This document shows positions 1-8,444 of a stretch of 29,793 nucleotides of DNA, in pieces. This stretch comes from a virus: the IMG/VR virus record IMGVR_UViG_3300043419_000402, positions 1 through 29,793 of that record. One strand, given 5' to 3'. Each line of letters begins with the position of its first letter. Positions within the stretch are counted from its first letter, which is position 1. Under the pieces are notes generated by a model. It was not told the DNA's origin, did not search any database, and worked only from the letters and a program-made list of their open reading frames with translations. Position numbers and translations under genes: made by a program.

Positions 1-692
1 ACGCCATACACATCACCGATTTCACCGTTACGGATGGTGTTAGCACCGCCTTGTTCGCCCACAAAAGCTTGTTCAGTGAAACGAGCCAAGCCCATCAGAG
101 TGTTACGGCTCGATGGAGGAACGATGAAGAAACGACCGTCCATAGGCACATCAGCGTCATCCAAACGCTGAATAGAACGACGAATTGCAGCGTCAGTCAA
201 AGCAGCTTGGTTGTCAGTGGTGTAGTCATAGGCGGTAGTACCGTTAGAACCGATGAAAGCACCAGCGTAACGAGCACCAGCGCCGCCTTGAGCCAGACGA
301 CCCAACTGGATCAGATCTGTATCAACTTGTTTAGCCAAAGCGTAACCAGCATCATCAGTGTAGAACTGACGGAGGCTAGACAGGGCTTGAGCTTCTGTGA
401 TGTCTTCGATCAAGCGGCTGTATTCGTAGTGCTTGTTGATCAAGACTTGCACTTCAGATTCAGTAGCGGCGATCAAAGTCACTTGAGTCGATGCAGCCTT
501 AGCGGAAGCAGAGCCACGGGTAGGGCTAGGAATGTGAACGGTGTCACCTTTCTTACCCTTGAAGCTCATTTTCTTAACGAGGTTAGCAGCGACCAAGCCT
601 TTTTTGTAGGCTGCAACAATTTCATCACTCCAAATTTCAGGAATGAACGTTGCTGCGGTTGTATTGGTTACGTGATTAGTTCCGAGACCCAT
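1..692 (-). CDS. Major capsid protein (3' part off the left edge)
   Basis: The minus strand is open from an ATG at 692 to the window edge, giving 230 codons with no stop. AGGAG lies 8 bases before the ATG. The product starts MGLGTNHVTN and continues with FIPEIWSDEIVAAYKKGL, a basic KKMSFKGKKGDTVHIPSP stretch, and EYSRLIEDITEAQALSSLRQ. This arrangement is typical of HK97-fold major capsid proteins of podoviruses and related phages, whose N-terminal part forms the E-loop region. The scaffold gene lies directly upstream on the same strand, the usual scaffold-then-capsid order. The C-terminal part is missing because the window ends, not because the gene is broken. Family assignment rests on sequence style and context. 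Confidence 0.85.
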   Translation of the reverse strand, partial: MGLGTNHVTNTTAATFIPEIWSDEIVAAYKKGLVAANLVKKMSFKGKKGDTVHIPSPTRGSASAKAASTQVTLIAATESEVQVLINKHYEYSRLIEDITEAQALSSLRQFYTDDAGYALAKQVDTDLIQLGRLAQGGAGARYAGAFIGSNGTTAYDYTTDNQAALTDAAIRRSIQRLDDADVPMDGRFFIVPPSSRNTLMGLARFTEQAFVGEQGGANTIRNGEIGDVYG

Positions 693-733
693 TTTAAATA
701 CTCCTAAAGATATACAAATTAATTAATGTTCAA

Positions 734-1510
734 TTACCGGACACGCCCATCAGCGTAGGCTTGCATGATTTCAGGCTCTAACGCTTCATAACGATCCGGA
801 TCATTCATTCGCAGCCGAATAAGGTCGGCCCGACGATAAACTCTCTTCGATGATTCACCAGTACCTCCGGTATCGACAGTAGCAGCTTTTAAGTTCTGCT
901 TCAATGTCTCTTTACCTTTGGTCGCTACCTGTTGCGTCTTAACTTGTTTAAGTTGCTTAAAGGTAGACAACAATTCATTTGCGCTGTCGTAATCAAACTC
1001 AGCATCGGCTCTAGCGTACAACTGAGTGCGAACGGGAGATTGTTTTACCCACTCCGCAAACTCAGGATCTTGAACAATAGCACCGAAGTCAGGATGTTCT
1101 TGACTTAGCTTCTGTTGAATCTGCATCTTCTTAAATTCCTGAGCACTTTGTCGTGCAGCGAGAACATCTGGATGCTTGTCAATAGAATTACGAATTGCCT
1201 TCTGAGGATCTTCAAAGAAGTCAATTTCAGGCTCTGCTTCAGTAGGTGCAGCAGTTTTACTCGATAGACTTTGTTTCAACAATTCATCAGCAAGTTTACG
1301 AACCTCGCCAACTTCTTGTGCCTGTTTACCAATGAGCTTCTCAGCCTCTTGGTGCATCTTGATGATCTCCTGTGCGGACTTCCCTTTGTATTTCTCAGGG
1401 ATTGTGTCTTCACTGGCGTGATCTTCTTCAATCTTGGGCGGTGTTGCGGTGAGTTGTTCAACTACGTCGAGTTCACCTACAGTACTATCTTCGTTATCAT
1501 CTACTAACAT
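734..1510 (-). CDS. Capsid assembly scaffolding protein
   Basis: The product is 258 aa. It has an acidic N-terminus (MLVDDNEDSTVGELDVVEQL), a YKGKSAQEIIKMHQEAEKLIG helix typical of phage scaffolds, and a long charged helical body rich in Gln, Lys and Glu. It lacks Cys and ends in a basic, Arg-rich tail (RVYRRADLIRLRMNDPDRY) of the kind that contacts coat subunits. The protein would guide procapsid assembly and then leave the head. It sits just upstream of the capsid gene, with 41 bases between the two genes. A candidate sigma70-like promoter lies at 1560-1588. Function comes from composition, the YKGKS...MHQEAEK motif and position; no catalytic residues are expected in such a protein. Confidence 0.8.
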   Translation of the reverse strand: MLVDDNEDSTVGELDVVEQLTATPPKIEEDHASEDTIPEKYKGKSAQEIIKMHQEAEKLIGKQAQEVGEVRKLADELLKQSLSSKTAAPTEAEPEIDFFEDPQKAIRNSIDKHPDVLAARQSAQEFKKMQIQQKLSQEHPDFGAIVQDPEFAEWVKQSPVRTQLYARADAEFDYDSANELLSTFKQLKQVKTQQVATKGKETLKQNLKAATVDTGGTGESSKRVYRRADLIRLRMNDPDRYEALEPEIMQAYADGRVR

Positions 1511-1559
1511 ATACTAATTCCTTTTCCTGCCACACGTATAAGATGTATGGTTCTAGGAC

Positions 1560-1588
1560 ACTATATTTAAAATAAACTCGGTCGTTAA
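1560..1588 (-). promoter_or_regulatory. Candidate sigma70 promoter for scaffold and capsid genes
   Basis: On the minus strand TTAACG (1588-1583) and TATAGT (1565-1560) are separated by 17 bases. This is 4/6 and 5/6 of the sigma70 consensus, about 50 bases upstream of the scaffold start. It lies in the gap between the zinc-ribbon gene and the scaffold gene. The -35 match is only moderate. Confidence 0.45.
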
Positions 1589-1592
1589 TGAC

Positions 1593-1826
1593 TTATGAGT
1601 TCTGCTTTCTTTCTACGGCAAGCTTCTCAGCTCGCTTTCGTTCCCATGAGTCATAAGCTGTCGGAAAAGAGCCTGTCCAGCCTTCTAACTTCATGGTAGG
1701 TGCGCTAACTACTCTCTTAGAATCAGAACCACATTCCCGACAGGGAGTTGCGTGGCACTCTGTGTCTACAAAAGCATCAGTGCGATGACCGTTCTCACAT
1801 AAGAATTCAAAGATACGACGAGGCAT
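1593..1826 (-). CDS. Small zinc-ribbon protein (FmdB-like)
   Basis: The product is 77 aa. It opens MPRRIFEFLCENGHRTDAF and contains a second metal-binding pair, CRECG. Cys10, His14 or nearby, Cys29 and Cys32 could form one zinc ribbon, as in the FmdB-type putative regulatory proteins that begin with MP.Y.F.C..CG. The C-terminal half (FPTAYDSWERKRAEKLAVERK) is basic and probably helical. The ATG overlaps the stop of the upstream 85-aa gene (TAATG), so translation is probably coupled. Its position among head genes is common for these small phage zinc ribbons, whose function is unknown. The first ligand pair is imperfect, so it could also be an unrelated zinc protein. Confidence 0.6.
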   Translation of the reverse strand: MPRRIFEFLCENGHRTDAFVDTECHATPCRECGSDSKRVVSAPTMKLEGWTGSFPTAYDSWERKRAEKLAVERKQNS

Positions 1827-2083
1827 TACACTTCACCAGTCTCTTGCAAATCCTTATAAGTACGGCTGTAGGCTTCCTTCAAGCCATATAACCAGTTCAA
1901 AATATCCATCTGTCCACGACGAAAGTCTAGATTGTGTGTTTCCGTGACAGAAGATAGTTTGTCGTAGCTATCCTTTACTTTGAGGATGTCTTCCATGAGA
2001 TCTTTCCACCCTTGAGTGGACATCATGTCGAAGGCATCATCGTAGAATTTCGATAAATCTTGTACAGTTAGTTCTTTTTCCAT
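1826..2083 (-). CDS. Hypothetical protein, 85 aa
   Basis: The product is an 85-aa, mostly helical acidic protein (MEKELTVQDLSKFYDDAFDM...). It has no Cys, no membrane segment and no motif I recognise. AAGGAG is placed correctly before the ATG, and a strong sigma70-type promoter lies 30-60 bases upstream (2115-2143), so this is the first gene of a transcription unit leading into the zinc-ribbon, scaffold and capsid genes. The reading frame ends in a TAATG overlap with the next gene. Small helical proteins at this position in podovirus head operons are sometimes head-decoration or assembly factors, but nothing in the sequence proves this. Confidence 0.7.
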   Translation of the reverse strand: MEKELTVQDLSKFYDDAFDMMSTQGWKDLMEDILKVKDSYDKLSSVTETHNLDFRRGQMDILNWLYGLKEAYSRTYKDLQETGEV

Positions 2084-2114
2084 GTAAGGAGAACCTATCA
2101 GTTAATAAGTACGT

Positions 2115-2143
2115 AATGTATACTATTTTGTACTCTTTGTCAA
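2115..2143 (-). promoter_or_regulatory. Strong sigma70-type promoter for the head operon
   Basis: On the minus strand a perfect TTGACA (2143-2138) is followed after 17 bases by TACATT (2120-2115), which matches 4/6 of TATAAT. It sits in the only gap between the beta-repeat fibre gene and the 85-aa gene, with a start site expected near 2108 and an SD at about 2090. Confidence 0.65.
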
Positions 2144-2157
2144 CCCCTTATGAGTAC
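2130..2157. repeat. Inverted repeat spanning a -35 box
   Basis: GTACTC (2130-2135) and GAGTAC (2152-2157) form a perfect 6-bp inverted repeat separated by 16 bases, and the TTGACA box of the head-operon promoter lies between the arms. It could be an operator. Read on the plus strand it also looks like a stem followed by a T run, but no plus-strand gene needs a terminator here. Confidence 0.4.
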
Positions 2158-2162
2158 TTTTT

Positions 2163-4847
2163 TTAGAAAAACATTAGAAAATTACCACCTACGCCACTAG
2201 CGGGGGCTACAACAGTGCCGTTGATGTAGCTGACGTTCAAATAGTTAATGCCACCACCAGCGGTAAACGTCAATCCTGTGTTGTTACCCGCATCAGTTGA
2301 GTTAGCACCCATGAACCAAGTAGAGCCTTTTTGTAAGGTTGCTTGGGTAGTGTTAGTTGACCCTAACGTAACAAGGTTAACTAAAGCGCCTGTTAAGTTA
2401 AAGTTGGTAAAAATATTAGTCGTACCGCCTGTGAACAATACGCTTGTAAGGTTTACAGTGTTGGTTAGGTTGCTAAAGGTGTTGTTACCTGAAACCGTTA
2501 GCGTACCAATACCGCCTTGATTCAATGTGCAGTTATATGTAGAGCCGCCGCCTACAAAGGTCTTGGCAGTAGCGGCAGTCATTGAGATCGTGCCTGTGCC
2601 TGTTCCTGCTGTAGTTGTGAATCCTGTGGGTGCTGCGTTGTTAAATGACGTTGTGTTTGCGTCAGGACAAACTAAAGTGCCGCCGTTAAAGGTTAGGTTT
2701 TTTGTTCCTGTGGACGTTGAGAAGCGAGTGCCAACTGTTAATGTTTTACCGTTTAAGTTCAAAGTGCCATTAGCTATACTAGCGGCTCTTGTAGAACCCA
2801 TTGTTAAAGCATCTTCAAGTCGAAATGTTCCGCCAACGCCATTAAAATTAAGTGGGAAATCTATTGTCTTACCGTTTGTAGTAATCTGCTGAATGCCGCT
2901 AGTTCCTGCAAAAGTCATAGCGTTTACAACAGGAGTAAGCGTCATACCAGTAGAAAGCGTTAAGTTTCCATAGATTATTCCAGTTCCCGTTGAACCTAGC
3001 GTACCCGCAAAACCTGTAAAGTTAACATTTCTTGCTGTTGTACTAACTCCAAAAAAAATAGTCAACACATAAGTACCGCCAGTAAAATTAAAACTTATAG
3101 AGTTAGTTTCTGATAATTGGCCTGTGGATACAGTAATAGCAGTAGAACCTGTACTTGTGACGTTAACTACTTGAGTACCTGTTGTAGTTAATCCTGTAGT
3201 TGTTGCTGTAGTCCATACAGTACCCGTACCTGTACAAGTAATGTTACCTGTGCCAAAAGCAATGGTTCTAGTGTTTGAGTTGGTTGAACTAAAATTGCCT
3301 GTGCTTAATGTGTATGACTGAAGGTCTAACGTGCCTTGAGTTAGCGTTGTTGCTCCTGTTAAGGCTGTTGGGGTTGTCATTGCATCTTGCAAAGTAACTG
3401 AGCCACTTGGACTGTTAATTGTGATGGCTTGAGCAAACGGCACACCAGCACTTGTAATTTGCTGTGTTGTGCGCCCCGCAAACGTGTAACTACCCGATAC
3501 GTTGCTTGCATTTGTTACGCCCGTTCCACATATCCAATTGCCATGAATTATTGGGGTGTTTGATAATATTCCTAACGTCATAGTGTTTGACGTTCTTAAC
3601 GACATATCTATTGTGCCAATGTTATAACTGGCGTTAATATTTACCGTTGTGCCAGAAGAAGGATATGTAGCAGCAGGAAAGATGGCAGTATCTTGCGCCA
3701 ACGGGAACATAGTTGCGTCTAATGCACCGCCTGATGTAGCAGACCATGCCCCTGACGCTGATGTTCCCCAGTTTGCACCTAATGTTGATCTATAATAAAC
3801 AGTCTTAGCAGCGTCAAATGTGATGTTGCTATTACCTTTACAGTCACCTAAACGAGTACCTGTAAACGGACTTCCTGCGCCAGAGGCAATAATGTCTCTA
3901 AAGTCAACGTCAGTTAATGATTCTGCGGCGCAAGTTAATGTGCGCGGAGTACCAATCGTGTCAGAGGTAATAAATGTGCGATATGCCGCAGCAGTACCCG
4001 CGCTGACTGTAAATGTTCCGTTAATTGTTTGGTTTGCGCTGATTGTTAGTGTAGTAATGCCAATCGTTGTTCGACCTGTTACCGATAAATTATTAAATGT
4101 ATTTGCACCTGTAATAACGTCAGAACCTTGAGCAGTAGATGTGAACGCTACATCGTAATAAGTTAACCCGCCACCAGCAAAAGTTGGTCCTGTACCGCTT
4201 GATAAATTTATTGTTGATGTTCCTGCATTTAAAGTTGCGTTAGTGCTAGTTGCCATACTCCAAGCAGTACCGTTAGAACTCAATGTTATTGTGGAAGCGT
4301 TTAAATTTATTGTTCTTGCGTTTGAGTTGCTAGATGAAAATGTTGAAGCAGTAATAGCATAATTACTTACTGAAGTATCAAAAGTTCCATTAATAAGCGA
4401 TAAAGTAGAAGTTCCTAAATTAAGTGCAGAACCAAGAGTCCACCCACCACCTACACCATCAAATGTAACTGTTGAAAGAGATACGCCGTTAGTGGTTACA
4501 GTTTTGCCTGTAGTGGTGGCGTTAAATGTAGTTGTGCCTGTATAGGTACGGGTAAAGTTAGTAGCTTGAAATGTAAGACTGCCTGAAACTGTCAAACCAA
4601 TGCTTGTTCCAGCAAGGGTCATCGTGCCATCAAGACCTGACGCTGTGAAGTCGTTACAGACCCTTGGCGATGTTGCCATAGTGACTGTAAATGCACCTGT
4701 GCCTACGTTTGAATTGGCGTTAAAGAATACGTTATCTGCGGCAGTAGGAACGGAAGCACCACTAGCCCCGCCTGAAGTGGCAGACCAGTTAGCTGTGCTA
4801 GTACCGTCCCAAGTACCCGTTCCACCTACCCAATAACGATCAGCCAT
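2163..4847 (-). CDS. Large beta-repeat tail fibre or adhesin
   Basis: The product is 894 aa, dominated by Thr, Ser, Gly, Asn and Ala, with few charged residues, as in beta-helix or autotransporter-like surface proteins. The N-terminus RYWVGGTGTWDG...NWSATSGGASG is partly repeated near residues 350-390 (YRSTLGANWGTSASGAWSATSGG). The body contains three related blocks that start with FDGVGGGWTL, SPSGSVTLQDAM and FNGVGGTFRLEDAL, and share patterns such as NGTLNLNGKTL and NSNTRTI. This implies internal duplication. The protein would sit on the tail or capsid surface and help bind host or particles. There is no catalytic motif and no signal peptide. Its start overlaps the stop of the 55-aa gene (TAATG). 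Fibre is the likeliest role; a head fibre is the alternative. Confidence 0.7.
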   Translation of the reverse strand: MADRYWVGGTGTWDGTSTANWSATSGGASGASVPTAADNVFFNANSNVGTGAFTVTMATSPRVCNDFTASGLDGTMTLAGTSIGLTVSGSLTFQATNFTRTYTGTTTFNATTTGKTVTTNGVSLSTVTFDGVGGGWTLGSALNLGTSTLSLINGTFDTSVSNYAITASTFSSSNSNARTINLNASTITLSSNGTAWSMATSTNATLNAGTSTINLSSGTGPTFAGGGLTYYDVAFTSTAQGSDVITGANTFNNLSVTGRTTIGITTLTISANQTINGTFTVSAGTAAAYRTFITSDTIGTPRTLTCAAESLTDVDFRDIIASGAGSPFTGTRLGDCKGNSNITFDAAKTVYYRSTLGANWGTSASGAWSATSGGALDATMFPLAQDTAIFPAATYPSSGTTVNINASYNIGTIDMSLRTSNTMTLGILSNTPIIHGNWICGTGVTNASNVSGSYTFAGRTTQQITSAGVPFAQAITINSPSGSVTLQDAMTTPTALTGATTLTQGTLDLQSYTLSTGNFSSTNSNTRTIAFGTGNITCTGTGTVWTTATTTGLTTTGTQVVNVTSTGSTAITVSTGQLSETNSISFNFTGGTYVLTIFFGVSTTARNVNFTGFAGTLGSTGTGIIYGNLTLSTGMTLTPVVNAMTFAGTSGIQQITTNGKTIDFPLNFNGVGGTFRLEDALTMGSTRAASIANGTLNLNGKTLTVGTRFSTSTGTKNLTFNGGTLVCPDANTTSFNNAAPTGFTTTAGTGTGTISMTAATAKTFVGGGSTYNCTLNQGGIGTLTVSGNNTFSNLTNTVNLTSVLFTGGTTNIFTNFNLTGALVNLVTLGSTNTTQATLQKGSTWFMGANSTDAGNNTGLTFTAGGGINYLNVSYINGTVVAPASGVGGNFLMFF

Positions 4848-5014
4848 TAGACCTCCTCGTCAGATGGAGGGGCAGTAACTACAGCAATCCAGTTGTCTAG
4901 ACGCTGTTGCTTCATTGCTTCAATTTCAGCATCTGTGTAAGTGTGATCATCAGGCAAATGCAAAGCATCAGCAAACTTTCCGTACTGTGTATCAAAAGAG
5001 AAATCAATTTTCAT
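4847..5014 (-). CDS. Small acidic protein, 55 aa
   Basis: The ATG at 5014 opens a 55-codon frame beginning MKIDFSFDTQYGKFADALHL. It has a PDDHTYTDAEIEAMKQQRLD segment and an acidic end (PPSDEEV). Its stop is TAATG, shared with the start of the large fibre gene, so the pair is probably coupled. AAGGA occurs about 13 bases upstream of the ATG, a longer spacing than usual. It resembles the short chaperone-like or hinge-like proteins that often accompany fibre genes, and the DAEI..M...R.D.W pattern is common in C-terminal parts of phage fibre-associated proteins. No function is proven. Confidence 0.65.
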   Translation of the reverse strand: MKIDFSFDTQYGKFADALHLPDDHTYTDAEIEAMKQQRLDNWIAVVTAPPSDEEV

Positions 5015-5029
5015 TTTTTATATCAATCC

Positions 5030-6334
5030 TTATGCTTGAGTTGCTACTGCAATTACATCCCATCGGGTGTTGTTAGCATTATATATGCAACCGACATACG
5101 TTGTCTTACTTATTGTTGTCGCTGTTGGCAAAGTTACACCGATAACCGTGTAAGTTGAATCCCAAGTCAATGTTCTGCTAGTTCCGTTATCTAACAACCT
5201 AAAGATTAACTTATCTCCATTCGTAGGAGTACCAGTAGGAGCGTTAATTGTCAAGTTAGCCGCTAGTGCTGTGTAAGCGTAGATGTCTCCAACAGATACA
5301 TCAGGTGTCAAGGACGAAGCACTTGCAGCTGATACATCCCTAGGGTCAATACGCTTGTTTGTGAGCGTCTCAGTACCTGAGTAGGTAACAATAGAGGCTC
5401 CAGCAAGCGTTGTAGCGCCTGTACCGCCATTGGCGATAGCTACAGTGCCAGTTACGTTAGAGGCAGTACCTGTGGTGTTCTGGTTTAACGTAGGAAACGT
5501 ACAGTTAGTTAACGTACCACTAGAAGGAGTACCTAACGCACCACCTGAGACTACATAGCCAGCGGAAGCGTGATTACCCCATCCGTAAGCTGTGTCCCAA
5601 TTAGCTTGACTAGCTGTCGTAGGAATAGCGTACCCTGAAGTCATTGACAACGCTAGAGTACCTGATGTAGTCACAGGAGAACCTGTAACAGTCAACCCTG
5701 TAGGCGCAGTTAAACCTACCGAGGTCACAGTGCCGCTACCGCTTGATACCGTAGCCCATGAAGCATCCGTACCATCAGTGGTTAGAAACTTACCTGCATT
5801 TCCTGTTTGATCTGGGAGAGATGAGCCACTAACAGCAGGATTATTGAAGAAAACCTTGAGTTTCTCAGTGGTGTCTAATGGGAGAACTTCACCAGCATTG
5901 ATTTCTTTACCATCAGTCAGAGTAATGACGAGTGAACCATCAAAGTCAACCCTAGCATCAGCTACGCCTACGCCTTGTTCACCGTCTTGACCGTCTTTAC
6001 CATCAACACCTCTAGGGCCTTGGATGCCGGGAGCACCGTCTAAGCCTCTATCGCCTTGCTCACCTTTAGGGCCTTGGATACCATCTTTACCTGAGGTGAT
6101 TGACGCTGTTTTGCTCTCGATGAAGCCTGAAAGCTCATTGAAGCGGTTCTCTACGTTCTCTTGGATCTTCTTAACGGCTGCGATGACCATCTGAGCCTGA
6201 GTTTGAGACTCAAGTTTCATCTGTTCAGCCTTCAAAGCTGGAAGATTAGCTTGGATGTCCTTAACTAAGGCGAGTTTCTCTGCCTCAGAGAGATCTGAGA
6301 TACCTAATTTGGCTTCCAAGTCTTCTAGTTTCAT
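5030..6334 (-). CDS. Tail fibre with collagen-like repeat
   Basis: The product is 434 aa. Residues 1-80 are helical and probably coiled coil. Residues 82-123 contain about 13 uninterrupted Gly-X-Y triplets (for example GPKGEQGDRGLDGAPG), a collagen-like trimerising rod. After this come Ser/Thr/Gly-rich segments (SSGSGTVTSVGLTAPTGLTV, TAYGWGNHASAGYV, VAIANGGTGATTL) that recur in phage fibre shafts. The C-terminal domain has a beta-rich pattern (YAYTALAANLTINAPTGTP) seen in many fibre tips. It would form a homotrimeric fibre contacting the host surface. Its ATG overlaps the portal stop (ATGA). The role is clear from composition; receptor specificity cannot be read. Confidence 0.8.
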   Translation of the reverse strand: MKLEDLEAKLGISDLSEAEKLALVKDIQANLPALKAEQMKLESQTQAQMVIAAVKKIQENVENRFNELSGFIESKTASITSGKDGIQGPKGEQGDRGLDGAPGIQGPRGVDGKDGQDGEQGVGVADARVDFDGSLVITLTDGKEINAGEVLPLDTTEKLKVFFNNPAVSGSSLPDQTGNAGKFLTTDGTDASWATVSSGSGTVTSVGLTAPTGLTVTGSPVTTSGTLALSMTSGYAIPTTASQANWDTAYGWGNHASAGYVVSGGALGTPSSGTLTNCTFPTLNQNTTGTASNVTGTVAIANGGTGATTLAGASIVTYSGTETLTNKRIDPRDVSAASASSLTPDVSVGDIYAYTALAANLTINAPTGTPTNGDKLIFRLLDNGTSRTLTWDSTYTVIGVTLPTATTISKTTYVGCIYNANNTRWDVIAVATQA

Positions 6335-8388
6335 TTATTGAGACCTTCAGTCAAGCTTTTCAAGAATTCAGCATCAGATTTGCTCTGTTCGTTCCTGTGC
6401 TGGCTCATTTGAAGCTCAACAATCTTCGCTTTGTTCTTGATGTCAGCTTCTTTGAGCATTAAGTCAGCAATTTTAACACGTTTCTCGAACTCTTGTGAAG
6501 CTAATTGATCATTATTAGGCAAGTTTTGAGTCGTAGAAGCGATAATCTTAGCTTCAACTTCCTTAGGCTTCAACTGAGTCTCCACCATTGTGTTCATAGC
6601 CTCAGCTTCGTTGCGTTTAGCTTGAGTAGTGTTCACTGCAATCTGAGCCTGAGCAGCTTGGATAGCCAGTTGTTGCTGCATTTGCTGCATCTCTTGTGCC
6701 TGAGGGTCAGGTTGAGCCATCTGATCGAGAGCTGCAATCATCTCAGCGCGGTTAGACAGAGAGGAGTTAGCGATAACACCCTTCAAGATCAAGGGCAACA
6801 CTGGAGTATTCGGGCCTAAGGTCTGTAAGAGAGCGATGAACTGAGACTGTTCGTACTCACGAGCCATGATACCCAGAGTTGCTGTAGGTACGAAGTTCAA
6901 GTCAGCTGAAGGATAACGCTCAGGATCAAACTGCATGAACCTGAATGCTGCCTTCTTGATGAAAGGAGACAGGAAGTCCTCTTGGAAGTTCGTCAAGGTG
7001 CGCTTATTCTTCTTAATCAACGAAGCCACAGCCATCGAGATACCACCTTGGGAGGCATCACGGGAGACTTGGGAGATCATACCATTGGTGTCCATCGTAC
7101 CAGTAGCTTGCAGGAGCATACGCTCGAAGTTCTGAGCTGCCGCCGGAGCGTTACCATCTGTGCTACCGAACTTGAACGGCATCATGATCTCGGAGGGATT
7201 ACCGTTAGTCAGGAGGGCCTTACCGGGCTTAACTTCAAACTTAGCACCACGAGGCAAGCGAGTAGCATCCATAGCGATCATGGGCGATGTAGTCAACGCC
7301 AATGAGTCTAGGTAGGCACGATACTGAGCATCGATGGCCTTTTGCATATTGTAAGCCTTCTCAACGACACCGCGACCCAACAGACGGTTAGGCACTGTAT
7401 CGTCTTGGTACGTCATGATAGGACGATCCTTCATCATGTAAGGATTCTCTTCAGCCTTTAGGAGCAAGGAGCCATTACCGATAACGATGATAGCCTCTAC
7501 GAGATCGGAGTAGTCATCAGCTGCTGAGTCTTCAGGGAAGAGATCTACAACTTCCTTACCGTCCCCTTCGAGTTGCTCCAAGTACTCACGAGGCACTAAG
7601 CCGTAGTACGTGAGCATCGTAGCTTTACCGTCTTGGTACTGACGTAGTTCCTGAGTAGCCTCTAGAGAGTCATCGTCCATGTAAGGGGAGATGTCTACCT
7701 TGCGATAGATACCTGACTCCATACCAGCTACGATCTTATGCAAGCTCACAGGCTTCTCAATCGCTACACCCATACAGTCATCCACCGATGTACCGTTAGG
7801 GTCAAACAAGAAGTTCTTAGGGTTGATAGGGTTCAAGGAGACGGAGATACGATCCTTCTCAACTACTCCAATGGCTGCTTGACCCATCACACCGGGGATA
7901 GCCTGAGTAGTTGGGGTGTACTCTTTAACAGTCTTCACAACCAACTCACCGATACCTGTACCGTAGATCTTAGCCATCAAGCCAATCTGGTCGATACTCT
8001 TACGGATCTTATCCTTGTTGAAGTCTTCCATCATCATGGCCTTCAACATACCTACGTCGATAGGCTGACCGTTGATGTCCTTAACGTCATCTTCAATGTC
8101 GAAGAACTCACCTTGACCGAACACAGCTTCCATGATCTCAGCATGAGATGTCTCAACAGCTTGCTGAGTGGCAGGGGAGATGATACGTGAACGCTCTGAC
8201 TCACGGGTGGAGTCACTAGCTTGCCATTGACCACGGAAGATACGCTCGTACTCTTCCCAGTTATCAATGTAGTTAGCGTCACGGAAGTCACGCCAGCGCT
8301 CAATGTGATCCATCACCCATGAGACTAGCTCTTTGTCGTTCTCAGACGGCTCTTCAAATTGAGCGTCATTGTTCATGTTTTCAGCCAT
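6331..8388 (-). CDS. Portal protein
   Basis: The product is 685 aa, the size of large podovirus portals. Residues 20-60 include WVMDHIERWRDFRDANYIDNWEEY, followed by SERSRIISPATQQAVETSHAEIMEAVFG, both typical of the portal N-terminal wing. The middle contains the stem region (RPIMTYQDDTVPNRLLGRGVVEKAYNMQKAIDAQYR), and the C-terminus is a Gln/Ala-rich coiled coil (QEMQQMQQQLAIQAAQAQ) that would form the barrel. As a dodecamer it forms the DNA entry vertex and docks the terminase. It lies between the large terminase and the fibre gene. It has its own strong promoter (8416-8444) inside the end of the terminase gene. AGGA is positioned before the ATG. Confidence 0.88.
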   Translation of the reverse strand: MAENMNNDAQFEEPSENDKELVSWVMDHIERWRDFRDANYIDNWEEYERIFRGQWQASDSTRESERSRIISPATQQAVETSHAEIMEAVFGQGEFFDIEDDVKDINGQPIDVGMLKAMMMEDFNKDKIRKSIDQIGLMAKIYGTGIGELVVKTVKEYTPTTQAIPGVMGQAAIGVVEKDRISVSLNPINPKNFLFDPNGTSVDDCMGVAIEKPVSLHKIVAGMESGIYRKVDISPYMDDDSLEATQELRQYQDGKATMLTYYGLVPREYLEQLEGDGKEVVDLFPEDSAADDYSDLVEAIIVIGNGSLLLKAEENPYMMKDRPIMTYQDDTVPNRLLGRGVVEKAYNMQKAIDAQYRAYLDSLALTTSPMIAMDATRLPRGAKFEVKPGKALLTNGNPSEIMMPFKFGSTDGNAPAAAQNFERMLLQATGTMDTNGMISQVSRDASQGGISMAVASLIKKNKRTLTNFQEDFLSPFIKKAAFRFMQFDPERYPSADLNFVPTATLGIMAREYEQSQFIALLQTLGPNTPVLPLILKGVIANSSLSNRAEMIAALDQMAQPDPQAQEMQQMQQQLAIQAAQAQIAVNTTQAKRNEAEAMNTMVETQLKPKEVEAKIIASTTQNLPNNDQLASQEFEKRVKIADLMLKEADIKNKAKIVELQMSQHRNEQSKSDAEFLKSLTEGLNK

Positions 8389-8415
8389 TAGGTATCCTAA
8401 TTAGGTTATGCGCGG

Positions 8416-8444
8416 AATATATCACAAAAGTAGTAATTTGTCAA
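8416..8444 (-). promoter_or_regulatory. Strong sigma70 promoter for the portal operon
   Basis: On the minus strand TTGACA (8444-8439) and TATATT (8421-8416) are separated by 17 bases, a near-perfect match. The -35 box overlaps the stop codon of the large terminase gene. A 10-bp perfect palindrome, CCTAATTAGG (8396-8405), lies just downstream, around the portal ribosome-binding site. Confidence 0.8.

Noticed and set aside
51-707. Long plus-strand open frame over the capsid gene
   Set aside because: It is the reverse of the capsid gene, has low-complexity Ser/Thr composition and no SD; the minus-strand product is clearly the capsid protein.
2248-4836. Several plus-strand open frames in the beta-repeat fibre region
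   Set aside because: They arise from the repeated, stop-poor codons of the fibre gene on the other strand and show Pro/Val-rich, non-protein-like sequence.
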